A stretch of DNA of 53,183 nt from an uncultured Calothrix sp. (GCA_937973965.1 CALJJQ010000080.1:1-53183), one strand, 5' to 3'. Numbered from the stretch's first letter, positions 19,051 through 28,826 are shown. Numbers and translations: made by a program. The notes: generated by a model not told the origin, from the sequence alone.

Positions 19051-19931
19051 CCAACCAAAACGGGATTATGAGGTAGAGAGATAAAGTTAGCGATCGCACG
19101 GATTTAATCTAAATTTTTCAGGTTTACTCTTTTTCTATAGTTCCCCAGTTGCTCCAAAAAATCACAATGGTAAGCATCGGGAGGAGGGAGCAGGGAATAC
19201 TGCGTACACCAGAACACATAAAAGCGCTTTTCCCTACTCTCTACCCCCATCTACGGCTTGCTAAAAAATAGTAAAGACGCGATATATCGCGTCTCTATAT
19301 CCTGTAAGCGTTATATCTCTTTCATCTAAAATTAGTATAAGAATGATAAATTTATCATTGTCTAAATCATCAGTATGAACAGTTCTCAACCACTTAGAAA
19401 GAAGGCTCTTGTATGTATCTTTCTAATTGTGTTGTGCGTTCTTTAGTCATTCTCTCCAGACAATTATTCAAAAAACCGCTATAACCGGAACCCCGACGTG
19501 AGGTATAGACTTCATGGGACTCTTGTCATTCGTGAAAAAGTATGCAATGATTGACCCCACCAAGCTACCCAAAATCGATGAAACTCTTGCCACGAAACAG
19601 ATCAATGTTTTACAACCCTTACCTCAGTCTTTTATTCCTCTTTGTCAATTTGTAAAAAAAATTTAACTTCACTTAACCACACTTAACCATCAATATTTTC
19701 ACAAGTGATATTCAACAAATAAATGTAACAAAAATCAAAATTTCATCATAAATACAGTCATCACCAAATCATTTCCGCCAAAAAAATAATTACTTGAAAT
19801 CTAAATTATTTTTTCCATAAAGAATGATTTTTTAAGTGTATATACTGTACAGATTTGCAAATTTAACCAATAACATACACATTATATCTGGAAGCTAAGT
19901 GTACGTAAGTAGAGTGTGAGGAACAGTCAAA
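19051..19931. other. 880-base gap with palindromic repeat
   Basis: No recognised gene. It holds a GGGAGGAGGGAGCAGGG tract near 19180, a palindrome of the AGACG...CGTCT family at 19275-19294, and a 50-codon ATG frame at 19514-19666 (MGLLSFVKKYAMIDPTKLPK) of doubtful reality. From 19670 it is strongly AT-rich and probably contains the promoter for the exported protein at 19932. Confidence 0.5.
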
Positions 19932-21230
19932 TTGAGTCAACAACTTACTACTAAGTATCTATTTAATTGTCCCGAATGGCTAGCAATCAGTGTCATCTGT
20001 GTTACTGGAATAATTGCTATTCCTGGGGAAAGTGCGGATGCAGCAGTTTCTCCCGATTTCGATCCGTCTGGGAGGGAGTCACAAATTACAGAGCAATTAC
20101 CAGTCCAGCAGATAGATATTGTCACTAAAATTAAACAACACCGTTTGCAAGCTGAAGCCATCAGTCAAAGATTACAAGCCAACACTAATAGTCACCCGAA
20201 TCATGATTTACAGGATTTAAGTGAAGTCCAAGCACCAAAATTAACCACGGAATTGGAAAAACCGGATTTGACCGAACTGACTAAATCCAGAACTACAGCT
20301 TTAATTGCCAAATTAAAACGCGTTTCCATCCCGGAAATGGACGCTATAAATGAAGGTGAAAATCCGTCCCCAGTAACCACAGATGATGTAATTACCAAGT
20401 TAAAAACATTCCGTCAGCAAAACCAAACCATTGCTCAATCAGATTCTTCCGGAGTGGTGGGAGATACCTTTGGAGAGATAAATAAACTCCGTCAGCAATT
20501 ACTAATTGACCCCATAGATCCAGTCATTGTTAGAGGAAAACCACCCGTTGCATCACCTTCCTCCAGTGCTGGAACACCGACTGCGTATGGAGTTGGTTCC
20601 CGTCAAGCCTATATTGGGGGTGGTGTCAGCTTTCCATTAGATAGTAAACGTGATCGCCCCGATGGTTCATTGTCCTTTGGTTTTGGTGAAGGAGACCCGG
20701 TAAACTCTCTGGGGATTGAATTCAATTTCAATATTACCAGTATTGGGGAGGCAAATGACTTTGATTTTGGTGACAGTGGAACCATTGGCTTTAAATTACA
20801 CCGTTTCATTGGTCGAGGTACTGCTGTTGCTTTTGGTTGGTCAAACCCGATTCGTTGGGGAGATACGGACCGAACTCGTCCGACTTTGTACGGAGTTGTA
20901 ACGACATCGATTCCTCTCCAACCTAACAATCCCAACCATCAATTACCCCTCACGGTTTCAGTTGGTGTTGGAAGTGGTGTATTTCGTTCCAAGGGTGCAT
21001 TTGCAGACGGTCAAGACACTCCGAATGTCTTTGGTAGTGTTGGGTTACAGGTAATTCCCCAAGCATCCCTGGTTGGTAGTTGGACAGGAAATCGTTTGAA
21101 TTTGGGTGTTTCGGTGGTCCCAATTAAAAATGTTCCCCTGGTGATTAATGCAATTTACACCGATGTCACCGATAACTTGAATTTTGGATCAGGTCTATCC
21201 ATTATTGCTGGTTCCGGTTTCCGCTTCTAA
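19932..21230 (+). CDS. Exported protein with a predicted outer-membrane barrel
   Basis: A 432-residue protein. TTG start with GAGGA about 10 bases upstream. The N-terminus has a hydrophobic stretch, WLAISVICVTGIIAIPG, then a probable cleavage after SADAA. Residues 45-210 are polar and helical, with repeated VITKLKTFRQQ / VTKIKQHRLQA motifs. Residues 215-432 are rich in alternating Gly/aromatic strands (SLSFGFGEGDPVNSLGIEFN, LPLTVSVGVGSGVF) and end in the aromatic GFRF, typical of outer-membrane barrels. No family is recognised; function unknown. Confidence 0.65.
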   Translation: MSQQLTTKYLFNCPEWLAISVICVTGIIAIPGESADAAVSPDFDPSGRESQITEQLPVQQIDIVTKIKQHRLQAEAISQRLQANTNSHPNHDLQDLSEVQAPKLTTELEKPDLTELTKSRTTALIAKLKRVSIPEMDAINEGENPSPVTTDDVITKLKTFRQQNQTIAQSDSSGVVGDTFGEINKLRQQLLIDPIDPVIVRGKPPVASPSSSAGTPTAYGVGSRQAYIGGGVSFPLDSKRDRPDGSLSFGFGEGDPVNSLGIEFNFNITSIGEANDFDFGDSGTIGFKLHRFIGRGTAVAFGWSNPIRWGDTDRTRPTLYGVVTTSIPLQPNNPNHQLPLTVSVGVGSGVFRSKGAFADGQDTPNVFGSVGLQVIPQASLVGSWTGNRLNLGVSVVPIKNVPLVINAIYTDVTDNLNFGSGLSIIAGSGFRF

Positions 21231-21355
21231 TAAGTAGGTAGGTGCAATTAAACATAAAACTGCAACGTAACTGCTCATTCGGTTCAAAGCCTTACTCCTA
21301 CTCACTACTACCTACTCCCTAATCTCAACGACAATTTTCACCATCCACCTACTTA
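21231..21355. mobile_element. MITE-like element, family C, fullest copy
   Basis: A non-coding element starting TAAGTAGGTAGGTGCAATT and ending in CACCTACTTAC, giving inverted ends TAAGTAGGTG. Its left half is repeated at 31422-31506 and its right half, inverted, at 37051-37136. The insertion begins directly at the stop of the preceding gene. A fragment of family B follows at 21401-21450 and a GGGAGTAG tract at about 21449-21480. Confidence 0.6.
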
Positions 21356-21628
21356 CTCATACTCCGTTACCCAGATTTCTCACAAAACCCTAAAACCCTA
21401 AGAGGTTGTTTAAAAGTCATTTTTAGTACTTGAATTATCGTTTTTGGGAATGGGGAGTAGGGAATAGGGAGTAGAGAGAGGGAAATCAATCCGTTACTCA
21501 AGGCTTACAACTTACTCGTGAGAAATCCAGGAAAAGTATTGATTACAGGTCAACTATTAGCTTTTAATTCTTCAGCTTATTCCCCACTCACTCTTTTTCC
21601 GGTAAATTCTATTCTCAATTTTTTGCAT

Positions 21629-22225
21629 ATGCGTCACACATTCATTTTTCAAGTTAGTTGGGGACTGTTTAGTATTTCCTCCTTACTGACCTTTGCTCCT
21701 GTTTCCTTAGCTGGAGATACAATTATTCGCGGAGCTGCAATAGATTCATCCTTTGCACCACTAAATCCAGCTTTTACCACACCAAATCCAGGAATTGTAT
21801 TTCAAGGTGATAACATCATTGTTACAGACCAGGTACAGTCAGGTTTAAATAAAAGCATTAACGAGATTTTTAATAGTAATCAAAATCAGGATAGTACGGT
21901 GATCGCTTTGATTCGAGGTGATAATATCACCCTTGCAAAACAGCAAATCATCGACGCTTTTAGCAAAGTCGGAGTCGATGTTAATTTAACAACAGAACTA
22001 AGCAGTAGATTGGAAGCTTTATTTAACTCCCAATCGGTGGATATTAATCAACTAAATGCGGCAATTAAAATTTATAATCAGATTGTCAGTCAAACTGGTG
22101 ATAGTAACCTAATTGCTCTGAGTGAATTACCTGAATTTAAAAAAGTCGCCGAAGTTTTGAAACAACTACGACGCACCGTTGACTGCTCAACTCGTATTCA
22201 GAGTAATGAGTGCATAAATCTATAA
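21629..22225 (+). CDS. Unknown exported protein
   Basis: The ATG at 21629 is preferred over the upstream in-frame GTG at 21518, because it gives a clean signal peptide (MRHTFIFQVSWGLFSISSLL ... VSLA, cleavage before GD). That leaves 198 residues in total. The mature part is Asn/Gln-rich and helical, with QQIIDAFSKVGVDVNLTTEL and two Cys near the end (VDCSTRIQSNEC) that could form a disulfide. No family is recognised. It lies in the same orientation as the preceding barrel protein but is separated from it by about 400 bases of repeats. Confidence 0.6.
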   Translation: MRHTFIFQVSWGLFSISSLLTFAPVSLAGDTIIRGAAIDSSFAPLNPAFTTPNPGIVFQGDNIIVTDQVQSGLNKSINEIFNSNQNQDSTVIALIRGDNITLAKQQIIDAFSKVGVDVNLTTELSSRLEALFNSQSVDINQLNAAIKIYNQIVSQTGDSNLIALSELPEFKKVAEVLKQLRRTVDCSTRIQSNECINL

Positions 22226-22252
22226 AATCAGCTTTTCCCCATCTCCCTTACT

Positions 22253-22969
22253 TTAGAACAAGGACATGGCGTAGAGATGAAAATCATCATTGGTGGTGGA
22301 TGTGAGGTATTGCTGGAACCAACCGCTAGCTAGTCTCCCGATTTCCCGTAACATTGAGGTTTCGTCCCAGGATTGATTACCATCACCAATGATTTCCAAT
22401 TGTTTCTGCTCTGTGGGAATTTGGGCAAAGATATATTTATTGGCTGATATTGCTTGTAAATCATGACCATCAACAATTAATAAAGTCGGAGCAAGCAATG
22501 AGGCGATATTTATACCAACTAAATCGGTTTTGACACCACGGGTGACAACAGCTTTGACTGCGCTTTTCTGTGCTGATGCAGCAATTAAAGCAGTCACCCC
22601 ACTACTGCGATCGCCAAAATAACCAATTTGTAAGTTGCGTGTGAAGGGATTTACCTTTAGCCAATCGGTAACGGTAATTAATCGGGATGAAAAATGAGCT
22701 ACATTACCGTAAAAATGCTTAGTTCTTTGGTCAATAATTTCCTCTTCTTTCGTCAATAAATCAATGAGTAAGGTTGCCAATCCTGCTTGACGAAAAATAT
22801 GAGCGAGATAACGGTTACGAGTGCTGTAACGGCTATGACCACTGCCATGCACAAACACAACTATCCCTTCCGCGTTGACAGGTATAATTAATTCTCCCTC
22901 TAATTGCTGCCGACCCAGGTCAACATGAACAATTTGTTCTTCAACATCGAATATATTTTTTTGATACAT
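22253..22969 (-). CDS. Alpha/beta-hydrolase-like protein, catalytic residues altered
   Basis: A 238-residue protein of the dienelactone-hydrolase-like group: GIVVFVHGSGHSRYSTRNRYLA, LLIDLLTKEEE, then the nucleophile elbow as IGYFGDRSSG and an acid loop LLIVDGHD. In relatives the elbow reads GYFGASTG and the histidine loop GATHLFEE. Here the elbow has one residue too many and the histidine position reads GDGNQSWDE. Both suggest loss of hydrolysis, although the fold is kept. The role is unknown. Confidence 0.7.
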   Translation of the reverse strand: MYQKNIFDVEEQIVHVDLGRQQLEGELIIPVNAEGIVVFVHGSGHSRYSTRNRYLAHIFRQAGLATLLIDLLTKEEEIIDQRTKHFYGNVAHFSSRLITVTDWLKVNPFTRNLQIGYFGDRSSGVTALIAASAQKSAVKAVVTRGVKTDLVGINIASLLAPTLLIVDGHDLQAISANKYIFAQIPTEQKQLEIIGDGNQSWDETSMLREIGRLASGWFQQYLTSTTNDDFHLYAMSLF

Positions 22970-23685
22970 TGTGTTTCGCCTCTCAAGCGGTGAATGAATG
23001 TAGATGCAAACTCTAATACTCCACCAAACTCAAAATGCTGGGTGGAAGTCAGGGAATAGGGAGTATGGAACAGGGAGTAGTAAATAAGATTACCCAGTAA
23101 AGTGGACTTGTTAGACTACTAGCGAAATCGAGTAAATAATTTCTCTTTATAGTTTTAACCTTAAGTTAATTTGCGGAGAATCAAACTGAATTTTTCTTTC
23201 TCTTAAGCTTTGAGCTTCAACATCTGTAATCTATTTATAAAAGTTCATCACCTAGATTTCTCACAAATTATTAAAACCGACGGTAAGTAGGGAATAGTCA
23301 GTAGGGAGTAGTAAGGATAATTAATCCATTCCTCAATGAGAAATCCGGAATCATCCCTATTTGAACGTGAATTCGATAGATTCAAATAACCTCTCTCCAA
23401 AATGGATACAGGCTTTGGAAAAATTGATTTTTGGTTAAAATTACAGAATTTTCTGCCCCTCTCCGTTCTGCGGAGAGCAGGGTGGTTTCATACGCCCAGA
23501 GAAAATTGCTATTAAATAACCCCAATTTACGAATAACCCCAATTTACGCAATCTCGATGTCCGCATTTTCCGGATTATTGCCATGTTTGAGTAAATGTTA
23601 GCGAAGTATGAACTAGTTAAATACTTCCTATTTACTGTATTCTGTATCCTGTATTCTTGTACTAGACCTTTCCCAGACAGCAACT
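22970..23685. other. Gap with dispersed repeats
   Basis: No recognised gene. It contains GGGAATAGGGAGTATGG tracts near 23050 and 23285, an AGATTTCTCACAAA motif at 23251 shared with other gaps, and a 16-bp tandem repeat ATAACCCCAATTTACG at about 23516-23547. Confidence 0.5.
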
Positions 23686-24177
23686 ATGGCTTCAACTTAC
23701 TCTTTTGATATAGTTAGTGATTTCGATCGTCAGGAACTTGTTAACGCCATCGATCAGGTTTGCCGTGATATCAAAAGTCGTTACGACCTCAAGGATACTA
23801 ACACGACGGTGGAACTGGGTGAAACCAAGATTACAGTGAATACGGATAGCGAATTTACCCTGCAAGCTGTACACACGATTCTGCGGGAAAAAGCCGCTAA
23901 ACGAAATTTATCGCAAAAAATCTTTGAGTTTGGCAAAATTGAATCTGCTAGCGGTAATCGGGTTCGTCAAGAAATCACCCTCAAAAAAGGCATTAGTCAA
24001 GACATTGCCAAGCAAATTTCTAAATTAATTCGCGATGAATACAAAAAAGTTCAAGCATCTATTCAAGGTGATGCGGTTCGCGTCAGTGCTAAAAGTAAAG
24101 ATGATTTACAAGCTGTGATGCAAAGGGTTAAACAGGAAGATTACCCCGTTGCTCTACAATTTACTAATTACCGTTGA
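23686..24177 (+). CDS. YajQ-family nucleotide-binding protein
   Basis: A 163-residue protein with full-length YajQ features: start [50 protein letters not shown], and ending VALQFTNYR. It is a two-domain RNA-binding-like fold; some members bind cyclic di-GMP. The cellular role in cyanobacteria is not settled. It stands alone in orientation, with the next gene almost 500 bases away. Confidence 0.92.
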   Translation: MASTYSFDIVSDFDRQELVNAIDQVCRDIKSRYDLKDTNTTVELGETKITVNTDSEFTLQAVHTILREKAAKRNLSQKIFEFGKIESASGNRVRQEITLKKGISQDIAKQISKLIRDEYKKVQASIQGDAVRVSAKSKDDLQAVMQRVKQEDYPVALQFTNYR

Positions 24178-24657
24178 TACAGAAGGGGAGGGGTGAGCGA
24201 ATCGGTTTTTTCTTCCCCCTACCCTGACAAATTTTCCCTCTTGTCGATGAAATTAACCTCTTCTTAACCCTTTGTTTACTTAGAGTGACTTGTTGTCGCT
24301 ACATTATTGTGTAAGTTGTATTTATAGGGATAAAAAAGAGTTGGTTGCGGTTTACTTAAAATACGAGTGCTAACTGGAAATTATGACTGGTAAATCGTGG
24401 CTTGGAGAATGTTGTTTTTAGCATTTGTCCATTTCTAGAATGTGATACCAGTTGGAAACAAGAAGGCGATAAATGAAACGCTGAAACTCTGAGATGAAAA
24501 AGGGTTCTCAAACTATAGACGCGTCTTCTTTAACAATGCGACCCCTCCCCGTAAGGGTGATTTCAGAGCCAATTTAGAGTATAAGTTTTGATTGCCTATG
24601 GGCAAATCCGCAACCCAGAATCCAAATTCAAGAATTATCAAAATTATAGTTGAAATT
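24178..24657. other. Upstream region of bvdR
   Basis: 480 bases without a recognised gene. An in-frame ATG at 24598 could extend bvdR by 20 residues, but these do not look like the family N-terminus. No clear operator was seen. Confidence 0.4.
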
Positions 24658-25653
24658 ATGTATAAATCCTCAGCTTTTTTGCAAACAGGTCGCCTAGGTG
24701 TGGGGTTAATTGGTACGGGATATGTGGGAAAATTACGAGCTGAGGCTTTTAAATCCGATACGAGAGTTAACCTAGTGGGTGTTGCGGGACGGACACCAGA
24801 AAAAGTTGCAGCCTTTGCCGAAAATTACCAGACCCAAGCTGTATCATCGTGGCAGGAATTAATTGAACGGGAAGACGTTGATCTGGTTGTGGTTTGTAGT
24901 GCCAACCATGAACGGAATGCGATCGCAAATGCAGCCATTGATGCGGGTAAGCACCTGGTGATTGAGTATCCCTTGGCTTTGAATTACAATGAGGCGGAGG
25001 CAATTATTGCCCGCGCTCGTGCGAATAATTTATTTTTGCACGTTGAACATATTGAATTATTGGGTGGGGTACATCAAACCATCAAGCAAAACCTGGAGCA
25101 GGTGGGAGAGGTATTTTACGTTCGCTACAACACGATTAAGCCGGAAAACCCTGCACCGCGTAAATGGACTTATAATCATGAGTACTTTGGGTTTCCTTTA
25201 ATTGGGGCTTTATCTCGATTACATCGGTTGACGGATTTATTTGGAGAAGTATTTACAGTTAATTGTCATCAGCGCTTTTGGCAAGTAGAAGAAGATTATT
25301 ACCAAGCTTGTTTTTGTATTGCCCAATTATCCTTTCAAAGTGGATTATTAGGACAGATAATCTATGCTAAAGGTGAAACCCTATGGCAAGCAGAACGTAA
25401 ATTTGAAGTACATGGTGAAAAGGGAGGATTAATATTCCACGAAGACGGTGGCTATTTAGTTCATACAGGAGAAACCATCCCCATCGCAGTTGGCGATCGC
25501 CGAGGTTTGTTTGCAAAAGACACAAATATGGTGATTGAGCATTTATTCAACGGTACACCCCTATATATTACCCCTGAAGAAAGTTTATATACCCTCAAAG
25601 TTGCCACCGCAGCTCAACGTTCTGCGGAAACAGGTTTAACTATAGTAGTTTAG
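24658..25653 (+). CDS. bvdR: Biliverdin reductase
   Basis: A 331-residue Gfo/Idh/MocA-fold oxidoreductase. Dinucleotide motif VGLIGTGYVGKLRAEAF, HLVIEYPLAL, and the segment LHVEHIELLGGVHQTIKQNL followed by YNTIKPENPAPRKWTYNHEYFGFPL, which is characteristic of cyanobacterial BvdR and not of generic members. It reduces biliverdin to bilirubin with NAD(P)H, competing for the precursor of phycocyanobilin. The start at 24658 (MYKSSAFLQ) gives the usual length of about 330. Its function ties in with the cpc operon in the same window, though the two are not linked as an operon. Confidence 0.87.
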   Translation: MYKSSAFLQTGRLGVGLIGTGYVGKLRAEAFKSDTRVNLVGVAGRTPEKVAAFAENYQTQAVSSWQELIEREDVDLVVVCSANHERNAIANAAIDAGKHLVIEYPLALNYNEAEAIIARARANNLFLHVEHIELLGGVHQTIKQNLEQVGEVFYVRYNTIKPENPAPRKWTYNHEYFGFPLIGALSRLHRLTDLFGEVFTVNCHQRFWQVEEDYYQACFCIAQLSFQSGLLGQIIYAKGETLWQAERKFEVHGEKGGLIFHEDGGYLVHTGETIPIAVGDRRGLFAKDTNMVIEHLFNGTPLYITPEESLYTLKVATAAQRSAETGLTIVV

Positions 25654-25827
25654 GAGGGAGTAGGGAGCGGGGAATAAGGATTAGGAAAAAACACTTTCAT
25701 GGGTTTTGGTGTACACAGTACATGTAGGCTACTCACTACTTCCTGACGACAGCAACAATTTTGAATACTCAACTACTTAATAAATACTTATCTTAATAAA
25801 TACTTATAAACATAAATACTTATAAAC

Positions 25828-26172
25828 CAATACGCTTGGCGTTAAAGATAACTTTAGGTTGGGTTGAGGCTTTGCATAGACTGTTGATTTTGTGGAAATT
25901 TACCCATCAGTTCACACAGTTTTTGTGATGATCTCGTCCCGATGCTCCGCGTGGGGACGCATTCCACCAGTGCTACTGCCTCAAATCAGGAAGCAGAGCT
26001 TCCCTATATGTATCAACAGCCGGAGTATTGGAACAAGTTTGTTGTCACGGTTTGTGCATGAATTTGTGACCCCAAAAAAGGCACAAAGTACACAGCCTAG
26101 GCTCTCTGACTCTACATTCTTCAGCCTAACCTACCCAATAATCAGGCTTTTAAGTCTAACTGAACTGTATTG
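25828..26172. mobile_element. MITE-like element, family A, copy 2 (long form)
   Basis: A 345-bp element, inverted relative to the copy at 1021-1235, with ends CAATACGCTT and ACTGTATTG. Perfect 10-bp target duplication ACTTATAAAC at 25818-25827 and 26173-26182. It matches copy 1 at both ends but carries about 130 extra bases internally (about 25984-26120). No transposase is encoded. Confidence 0.85.
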
Positions 26173-26193
26173 ACTTATAAACAGGGTTAACTA

Positions 26194-26307
26194 ATGGCAA
26201 TGTCTAAACCAACGATAGAACGGCAAACTTTGATTGAGATGGTAAATGCTTTACCGGAGGAAGCTCTGGCAGAGTTGGGGATATTTCTTGATTACTTAAC
26301 AATATAA
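26194..26307 (+). pseudogene. Antitoxin-like remnant
   Basis: A 37-codon ATG frame; ERQTLIEMVNALPEEALAEL and the following short helix resemble the N-terminal part of small DUF2281-type antitoxins (LPEE..EL.IFLDYL). The frame stops where relatives continue. A following stretch around 26365-26487 can be read as coding-like sequence (FLLIIVGVGSSGQQN ... VYGWSIKVSDNS) without a start. The pair looks like a decayed toxin-antitoxin-type locus beside the MITE target duplication. Confidence 0.35.
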
Positions 26308-26859
26308 AACTTCTTAAAATCAGGAATTTAGTGGCGAGAATAGCGTCTAGAAACCAAAATTTTTATTAATCATTGTAGGTGTAGGTAGTTCTGGACAACA
26401 GAATATTTCAGATTGTGACGAAGAAATTCCACGAAATGAAATTACTCCTGTTTACGGTTGGAGTATAAAGGTTAGTGACAATTCATGACGGCGATAATAT
26501 ACACCAATATTTTGCTACACAACAATATTGCAGTGCGATACTCCACAGGAGTCGCTTCGCGATCGCCAAATCATCAAAAATCAACGAATCACAAACAAGA
26601 ATCAGTCGGAAACTAAATTATTCAACTCCAAGTCCTATCCATCTAGGTAGCTATCCAGGACAAAGTACACCAACCTGCATTTGGAGCCAATCCCGAAAAT
26701 TTACAGAGAGTAGGGAGGGGAAAACTAATCCGTCACTCAAGGATTATAACTTTACTAGCTCAACATCCAGGGAAAAACTCCTGTGCTTGAGTCAGGGATA
26801 GCTGCACTCAATAATTATTAATTACTAAATTTTTGCTAAACAAAAGGAAATCACACATA

Positions 26860-28659
26860 GTGGTGAAACTTAATTATAAATTATCTCCTAATCTCCTCTC
26901 AAAAATTTTTCTAATTACCCTGACTACTGTCGGTACAGTGGTAATTATGCCACCTATTGTTGAATCCCAAACGCCCAAAAAAACCACCAATAGTGTCTCT
27001 CCCTTTTGTCAGACCTTATCGGAAAAATTTGGTCCCTTTGGGAATGGGGCTCCCGATTTATACGTAGCATTAGAAAGAGCGATCGCCAAAGGTGGTGATT
27101 TAAACCAACCCTGTAATATGTTTGGCGAAAAGTGGCTACCCCTCAACTTTTTGCTATCTACCAACGAAGCATTGGCTCAACGTTTAATTCAAAAAGGGGT
27201 GAATGTGAATGCAAGGGACGGTAAGGGAGATACTCCCCTCCATTATGTGGGAGCATCGACAAAAACCACCCAATTACTCCTCAATAGAGGAGCAAAGGTA
27301 AATGTCCGCAACCAGGACGGTAATACTCCCCTCCATAACGTTTTTGGTCAAAAAAATGCTGCTGTGATCAAACTTTTGCTGGATCGGGGAGCTCAGGTAA
27401 ATGCCAGAAATAAAGAACAAATGACACCGCTACATTTTGCAGCCAATTCTGGGAAAGCAGATATTACCCAGTTGTTGATTCGTAGTGGTGCAGATATCAA
27501 TGCTCGTAGCAACCAAAACTGGACACCACTGCACTACGGAGCAGCAAATCCAGAAGTGGGCAAAAGACTCATCCAAGCAGGAGCAAATCTCACCATCCAA
27601 AATAGTCAAGGGGCTGCCATCCATTCTAACAGCCTGGAACCAGCAGTGTTAAAACTGCTACTCGACCGGGGAGTAAACGTGAATCTACGCAATCGTCAGG
27701 GACTGACACCCCTCCACGTCCATCGTTTTAGACCTGATTTGGTGAAATTGCTACTCGCACGCAAAGCCCAAGTAAACCTGCGGGATGCTCAAGGTCGAAC
27801 CCCCTTATTTGACGTAAACCTGGAAGTAGCTCGACTACTGGTGGCAGCCAATGCAGATTTAAATATTCAAGATAATTTAGGCAGAACACCTCTGCATCAG
27901 GCTGTCTTGGAGGAACAAAGTTCTTTTGGACCAGAATTAGTCACACTATTCCTCAGTAAAAATGCCAGGGTTGACATCAAAGATAAGCAAGGTAAAACCG
28001 CCCTCGACCTCGCTCGACAACTAAATAAAACCCAAATCGTGAATTTATTAGAGCAGCATATTGCCGCGAAAAAATCCCCCGGTGGTGGAACGAATCCAAC
28101 TAAAGCAACCGCCAAACTTCAGCAATTGCTCAGTGCCAAAAACTGGAAGGCTGCGGATCAAGAAACCCGTCACCTCCTATCACCACAAAAAGACCCCTTC
28201 GGACCTAACCCTAAGAGCATACCCCTAAATCTAATTCAAGAGATTGATCAAGCTTGGTTAAAGGCTAGCGGTGGCAGATTTGGATTTAGCGTTCAAGCCA
28301 GGATTTGGCGACAAGCAGTCGCAGCGCATCCCAAAAATAATGAAGCAGCAGTTAACACTTTTCGCGATCGCGTTGGTTGGAAAATTCCAGCTCCTCGCCG
28401 AGAACAGGACTTTATCAGCAGCGACTGGCGGAATGAATCGGAACTCAATTATTCGTTACAAGCACCCGTCGGACACCTACCCTGGGCTGGTGTTGCAGAT
28501 GCAGATGTACGGTCGGTAGCAGTTCCTCCCCCTGGACACCACTGTGGTAGCTGTACTGCCGATGCAATGCACCTACGATATGAAAGATTTTATACCTATC
28601 TACCCCAGATGTTTGCACGGGTGAGAACGGCATTGAATAGTTCCGCATCGAAAAAGTAA
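26860..28659 (+). CDS. Exported ankyrin-repeat protein
   Basis: About 600 residues. The GTG at 26860 is preferred because AAAGGAAA lies about 10 bases upstream; a TTG at 26833 would add 9 residues. The N-terminus has a signal-like helix (IFLITLTTVGTVVIMPPIV). About nine ankyrin repeats span residues 90-390 (GDTPLHYVGAS, DGNTPLHNVFG, LLIRSGADINARS, GRTPLHQAV). The C-terminal 200 residues hold a GUN4-like pattern (LQQLLSAKNWKAADQETRHLL, FGFSVQARIW, FRDRVGWK) and end with a paired Cys in HHCGSCTADAMHL. GUN4 domains bind tetrapyrroles; this assignment is tentative. The partner is unknown. Confidence 0.7.
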   Translation: MVKLNYKLSPNLLSKIFLITLTTVGTVVIMPPIVESQTPKKTTNSVSPFCQTLSEKFGPFGNGAPDLYVALERAIAKGGDLNQPCNMFGEKWLPLNFLLSTNEALAQRLIQKGVNVNARDGKGDTPLHYVGASTKTTQLLLNRGAKVNVRNQDGNTPLHNVFGQKNAAVIKLLLDRGAQVNARNKEQMTPLHFAANSGKADITQLLIRSGADINARSNQNWTPLHYGAANPEVGKRLIQAGANLTIQNSQGAAIHSNSLEPAVLKLLLDRGVNVNLRNRQGLTPLHVHRFRPDLVKLLLARKAQVNLRDAQGRTPLFDVNLEVARLLVAANADLNIQDNLGRTPLHQAVLEEQSSFGPELVTLFLSKNARVDIKDKQGKTALDLARQLNKTQIVNLLEQHIAAKKSPGGGTNPTKATAKLQQLLSAKNWKAADQETRHLLSPQKDPFGPNPKSIPLNLIQEIDQAWLKASGGRFGFSVQARIWRQAVAAHPKNNEAAVNTFRDRVGWKIPAPRREQDFISSDWRNESELNYSLQAPVGHLPWAGVADADVRSVAVPPPGHHCGSCTADAMHLRYERFYTYLPQMFARVRTALNSSASKK

Positions 28660-28701
28660 CCGGAAATAATGGGATACAAGCAAAATTATCGTATGTCTGT
28701 A

Positions 28702-28730
28702 GTAGAGACGTAGCAATGCTACGTCTCTAC
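28702..28730. repeat. Palindrome, AGACG family
   Basis: GTAGAGACGTAGC and GCTACGTCTCTAC, perfect 13-bp arms around AAT. It lies just after the ankyrin gene and may serve as a terminator-like hairpin. A near-identical copy is at 42226-42254. Confidence 0.7.
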
Positions 28731-28746
28731 ATCAACAAAAAACAAG

Positions 28747-28821
28747 TTTTCCCTCGCACCCATGCTCCGCGTGGGTGGGGATCTTTTTTTCCCTCGCACC
28801 CATGCTCCGCGTGGGTGGGGA
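28747..28821 (+). repeat. Two 35-bp direct repeats
   Basis: The unit TTTTCCCTCGCACCCATGCT plus CCGCGTGGGTGGGGA occurs at 28747-28781 and 28787-28821, identical, with a 5-base spacer. Each unit carries CACCCA...TGGGTG arms. Confidence 0.8.
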
Positions 28822-28826
28822 ACCGA

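Noticed and set aside
24658-25653. Generic Gfo/Idh/MocA sugar dehydrogenase
   Set aside because: The HVEHIELLGGVHQ and NPAPRKWTY segments are those of biliverdin reductase.
25892-26173. 93-codon frame
   Set aside because: It lies inside the MITE; the shorter MITE copy does not keep it.
28747-28821. Two direct repeats as a CRISPR array
   Set aside because: Only two units with a 5-base spacer; not an array.
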